From: JBGOTP01 sp041476545
GTDB taxonomy: Bacteria; Acidobacteriota; Vicinamibacteria; Vicinamibacterales; CAVVIG01
Length of the DNA: 15,207 nucleotides
Direction of reading: 5' to 3'
NCBI GenBank assembly: GCA_041476545.1
Contig: JBGOTP010000085.1
Location: 1 to 15,207, forward strand
In this document: piece by piece, positions 14,363-15,207 of the stretch
Position numbering within the stretch: position 1 is the stretch's first letter
Layout: every line of letters begins with the position of its first letter
Notes under the pieces: generated by a model
What the model saw: only the letters and a program-made list of their open reading frames with translations
What the model was told of the DNA's origin: nothing
Databases searched by the model: none
Made by a program: the position numbers and the translations under genes

Positions 14363-14392
14363 ACTATAACACGGTCGCCGTCGCTCGGGCAA
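14363..14392 (-). promoter_or_regulatory. Promoter of the M16-pur gene cluster
   Basis: The minus strand shows TTGCCC (14387-14392, four of six -35 bases), an 18-bp spacer, and TATAGT (14363-14368) directly preceded by TGT, an extended -10. Transcription would begin near 14356 and leave a leader of about 84 nt before the TTG at 14272. In that leader I see no purine riboswitch core. The -10 stretch, plus-strand ACTATAACA, is nearly identical to the tyrS one (ACTATAGCA at 2464-2472). Confidence 0.55.
14365..14370 (+). promoter_or_regulatory. Possible -10 element for rlmN
   Basis: TATAAC matches five of six -10 bases and would start rlmN transcription near 14377, giving a leader of about 97 nt. 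It overlaps the -10 of the divergent M16-pur promoter. The nearest good -35 (TTGACA, 14332-14337) is 27 bp away, too far for a normal sigma-70 promoter, and at 16-18 bp only weak matches are seen. The call is tentative. Confidence 0.35.
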
Positions 14393-14473
14393 GGGCAGCT
14401 AGGCGCGGAAGGCTTCCTCGGAATTTCGCGCTACGATCGAAGGCTGGCCGAAGACGACCAAGTTCTTGGAAAT

Positions 14474-15207
14474 ATGAGAGATACCGTGCCGAAAACCGCG
14501 GCTCCGATCTCCCGCATCGACATTGCCGGGCTCGATCGCCTGGAGCTCGAGGAGGCGCTCGCCCGACACGGCCGTGAGCGTTTCCGCGCACGCCAGATTT
14601 TCCGCTGGGTCTATCGCCGCGGTGTCACGGATCCTGGGGCGATGACCGATCTCCCCCGCGACCTTCGCGCCGCGCTGGCCGCCGATTTCGTGCTGACCAC
14701 CCCAGACGTCGTTGCGCGTGAGCGCTCGACCGACGGGACGGAAAAGTTCCTCCTTCGGCTGGCAGACGGACGCCAAATCGAATCCGTCTTCATTCCCGAT
14801 ACACCGGCGATGACCTTTTGCGTCTCCACGCAGGTAGGCTGTGCGATGGCCTGCGCCTTCTGCCTGACCGGCAAGATGGGTCTGATACGGAACCTGACCG
14901 CGGGCGAAATTGCCGGCCAGGTCCGCGTCCTCGCCGATGCCCTCGACCTTCGCGACAAGGCCTTCAACATTGTCCTGATGGGGATGGGTGAGCCGCTGCA
15001 CAACTACGACGAGACGATGAAGGCCTTGCGGATTCTGGCGGATGAGCACGGGCTGGCGGTGCCCGAGCGACGAGTGACGCTCTCGACGGTTGGACTGCTG
15101 CCGGCGCTCGAACGCCTCGCCCAGGAGGCGTTCATGCCCAACCTCGCCATTTCCCTGCATGCGCCCACGGATCTCCGCCGGGGCGAACTCGTGCCGATCA
15201 ACAAGAA
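14474..15207 (+). CDS. rlmN: 23S rRNA (adenine-2503-C2) / tRNA (adenine-37-C2) methyltransferase RlmN, N-terminal part
   Basis: RlmN is a radical-SAM enzyme that methylates C2 of A2503 in 23S rRNA and of A37 in some tRNAs. The window holds 244 residues of a normally 350-390 residue protein; the frame is open to the right edge. The N-terminal RNA-binding part includes HGRERFRARQIFRWVY (32-47). The 4Fe-4S motif CxxxCxxC is C123, C127 and C130 in GCAMACAFC. The conserved Cys preceding it (C116 in FCVSTQVGC), equivalent to E. coli C118, is present. GMGEPL (170-175), RRVTLSTVG and LAISLHAP follow as expected. The second catalytic Cys (C355 in E. coli) lies beyond the window. The ATG at 14474 is the first start codon in frame for over 100 bp; only a weak GGA precedes it, within a small inverted repeat CCAAG-TT-CTTGG (14458-14469). 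Confidence 0.97.
   Translation, partial: MRDTVPKTAAPISRIDIAGLDRLELEEALARHGRERFRARQIFRWVYRRGVTDPGAMTDLPRDLRAALAADFVLTTPDVVARERSTDGTEKFLLRLADGRQIESVFIPDTPAMTFCVSTQVGCAMACAFCLTGKMGLIRNLTAGEIAGQVRVLADALDLRDKAFNIVLMGMGEPLHNYDETMKALRILADEHGLAVPERRVTLSTVGLLPALERLAQEAFMPNLAISLHAPTDLRRGELVPINK

Noticed and set aside
14332..14370. TTGACA (14332-14337) and TATAAC (14365-14370) as one plus-strand promoter for rlmN
   Set aside because: The spacer is 27 bp, far outside the 15-20 bp that sigma-70 promoters use; the two hexamers are not a pair.

Overview
The window is GC-rich chromosomal DNA (roughly 60% by eye) from what looks like a member of the Acidobacteriota. The 16S fragment at the left edge has the V4 wording typical of that phylum (GCGTTGTTCGGAATTACTGG on the minus strand). 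A class such as Vicinamibacteria is plausible but unproven. All protein genes are housekeeping or housekeeping-like. I see no transposase, integrase, tRNA, CRISPR array or phage gene.

Layout, left to right. At 1-636 lies the 5' part of a 16S rRNA gene on the minus strand. Upstream of it are a ~330-nt leader with boxA-like and hairpin elements (637-967) and a good sigma-70-type promoter (974-1002). Next comes tyrS (minus, 1176-2450). A 26-bp divergent spacer separates it from a Tat-exported metallophosphoesterase on the plus strand (2477-3310). From 14272 down to 3313, all on the minus strand, runs a ten-gene cluster: M16 zinc protease, purB, purS, purQ, purL, purF, an exported HEAT-repeat protein, purM, purN and a small SAM-dependent methyltransferase. 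At the right edge rlmN starts on the plus strand (14474) and runs off the window.

The pur genes encode four steps of de novo purine synthesis up to AIR (PurF, PurN, PurS/Q/L, PurM) plus PurB, which acts later in IMP synthesis and again in AMP synthesis. purD, purE/K, purC and purH are not here. The three-part FGAM synthase (PurS + PurQ + small PurL) and the Fe-S-type PurF with a propeptide resemble the Bacillus arrangement rather than that of E. coli. Most junctions are zero-gap or overlapping stop/start pairs (TGATG, ATGA, GTGA), so translation is probably coupled. Two junctions break this chain: 38 nt between purL and purF, and 122 nt between purS and purQ. The latter is filled by degenerate heptanucleotide repeats that can fold into a long hairpin ending a few bases before the purQ start.

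The points most worth a second look are: the repeat hairpin between the subunits of one enzyme; the secreted HEAT protein embedded by overlap between two cytosolic purine genes; the protease and methyltransferase that bracket the cluster; and two divergent spacers built around nearly the same sequence, ACTATA(G/A)CA, which reads as an extended -10 on the minus strand. I found no convincing new defence or mobile system.
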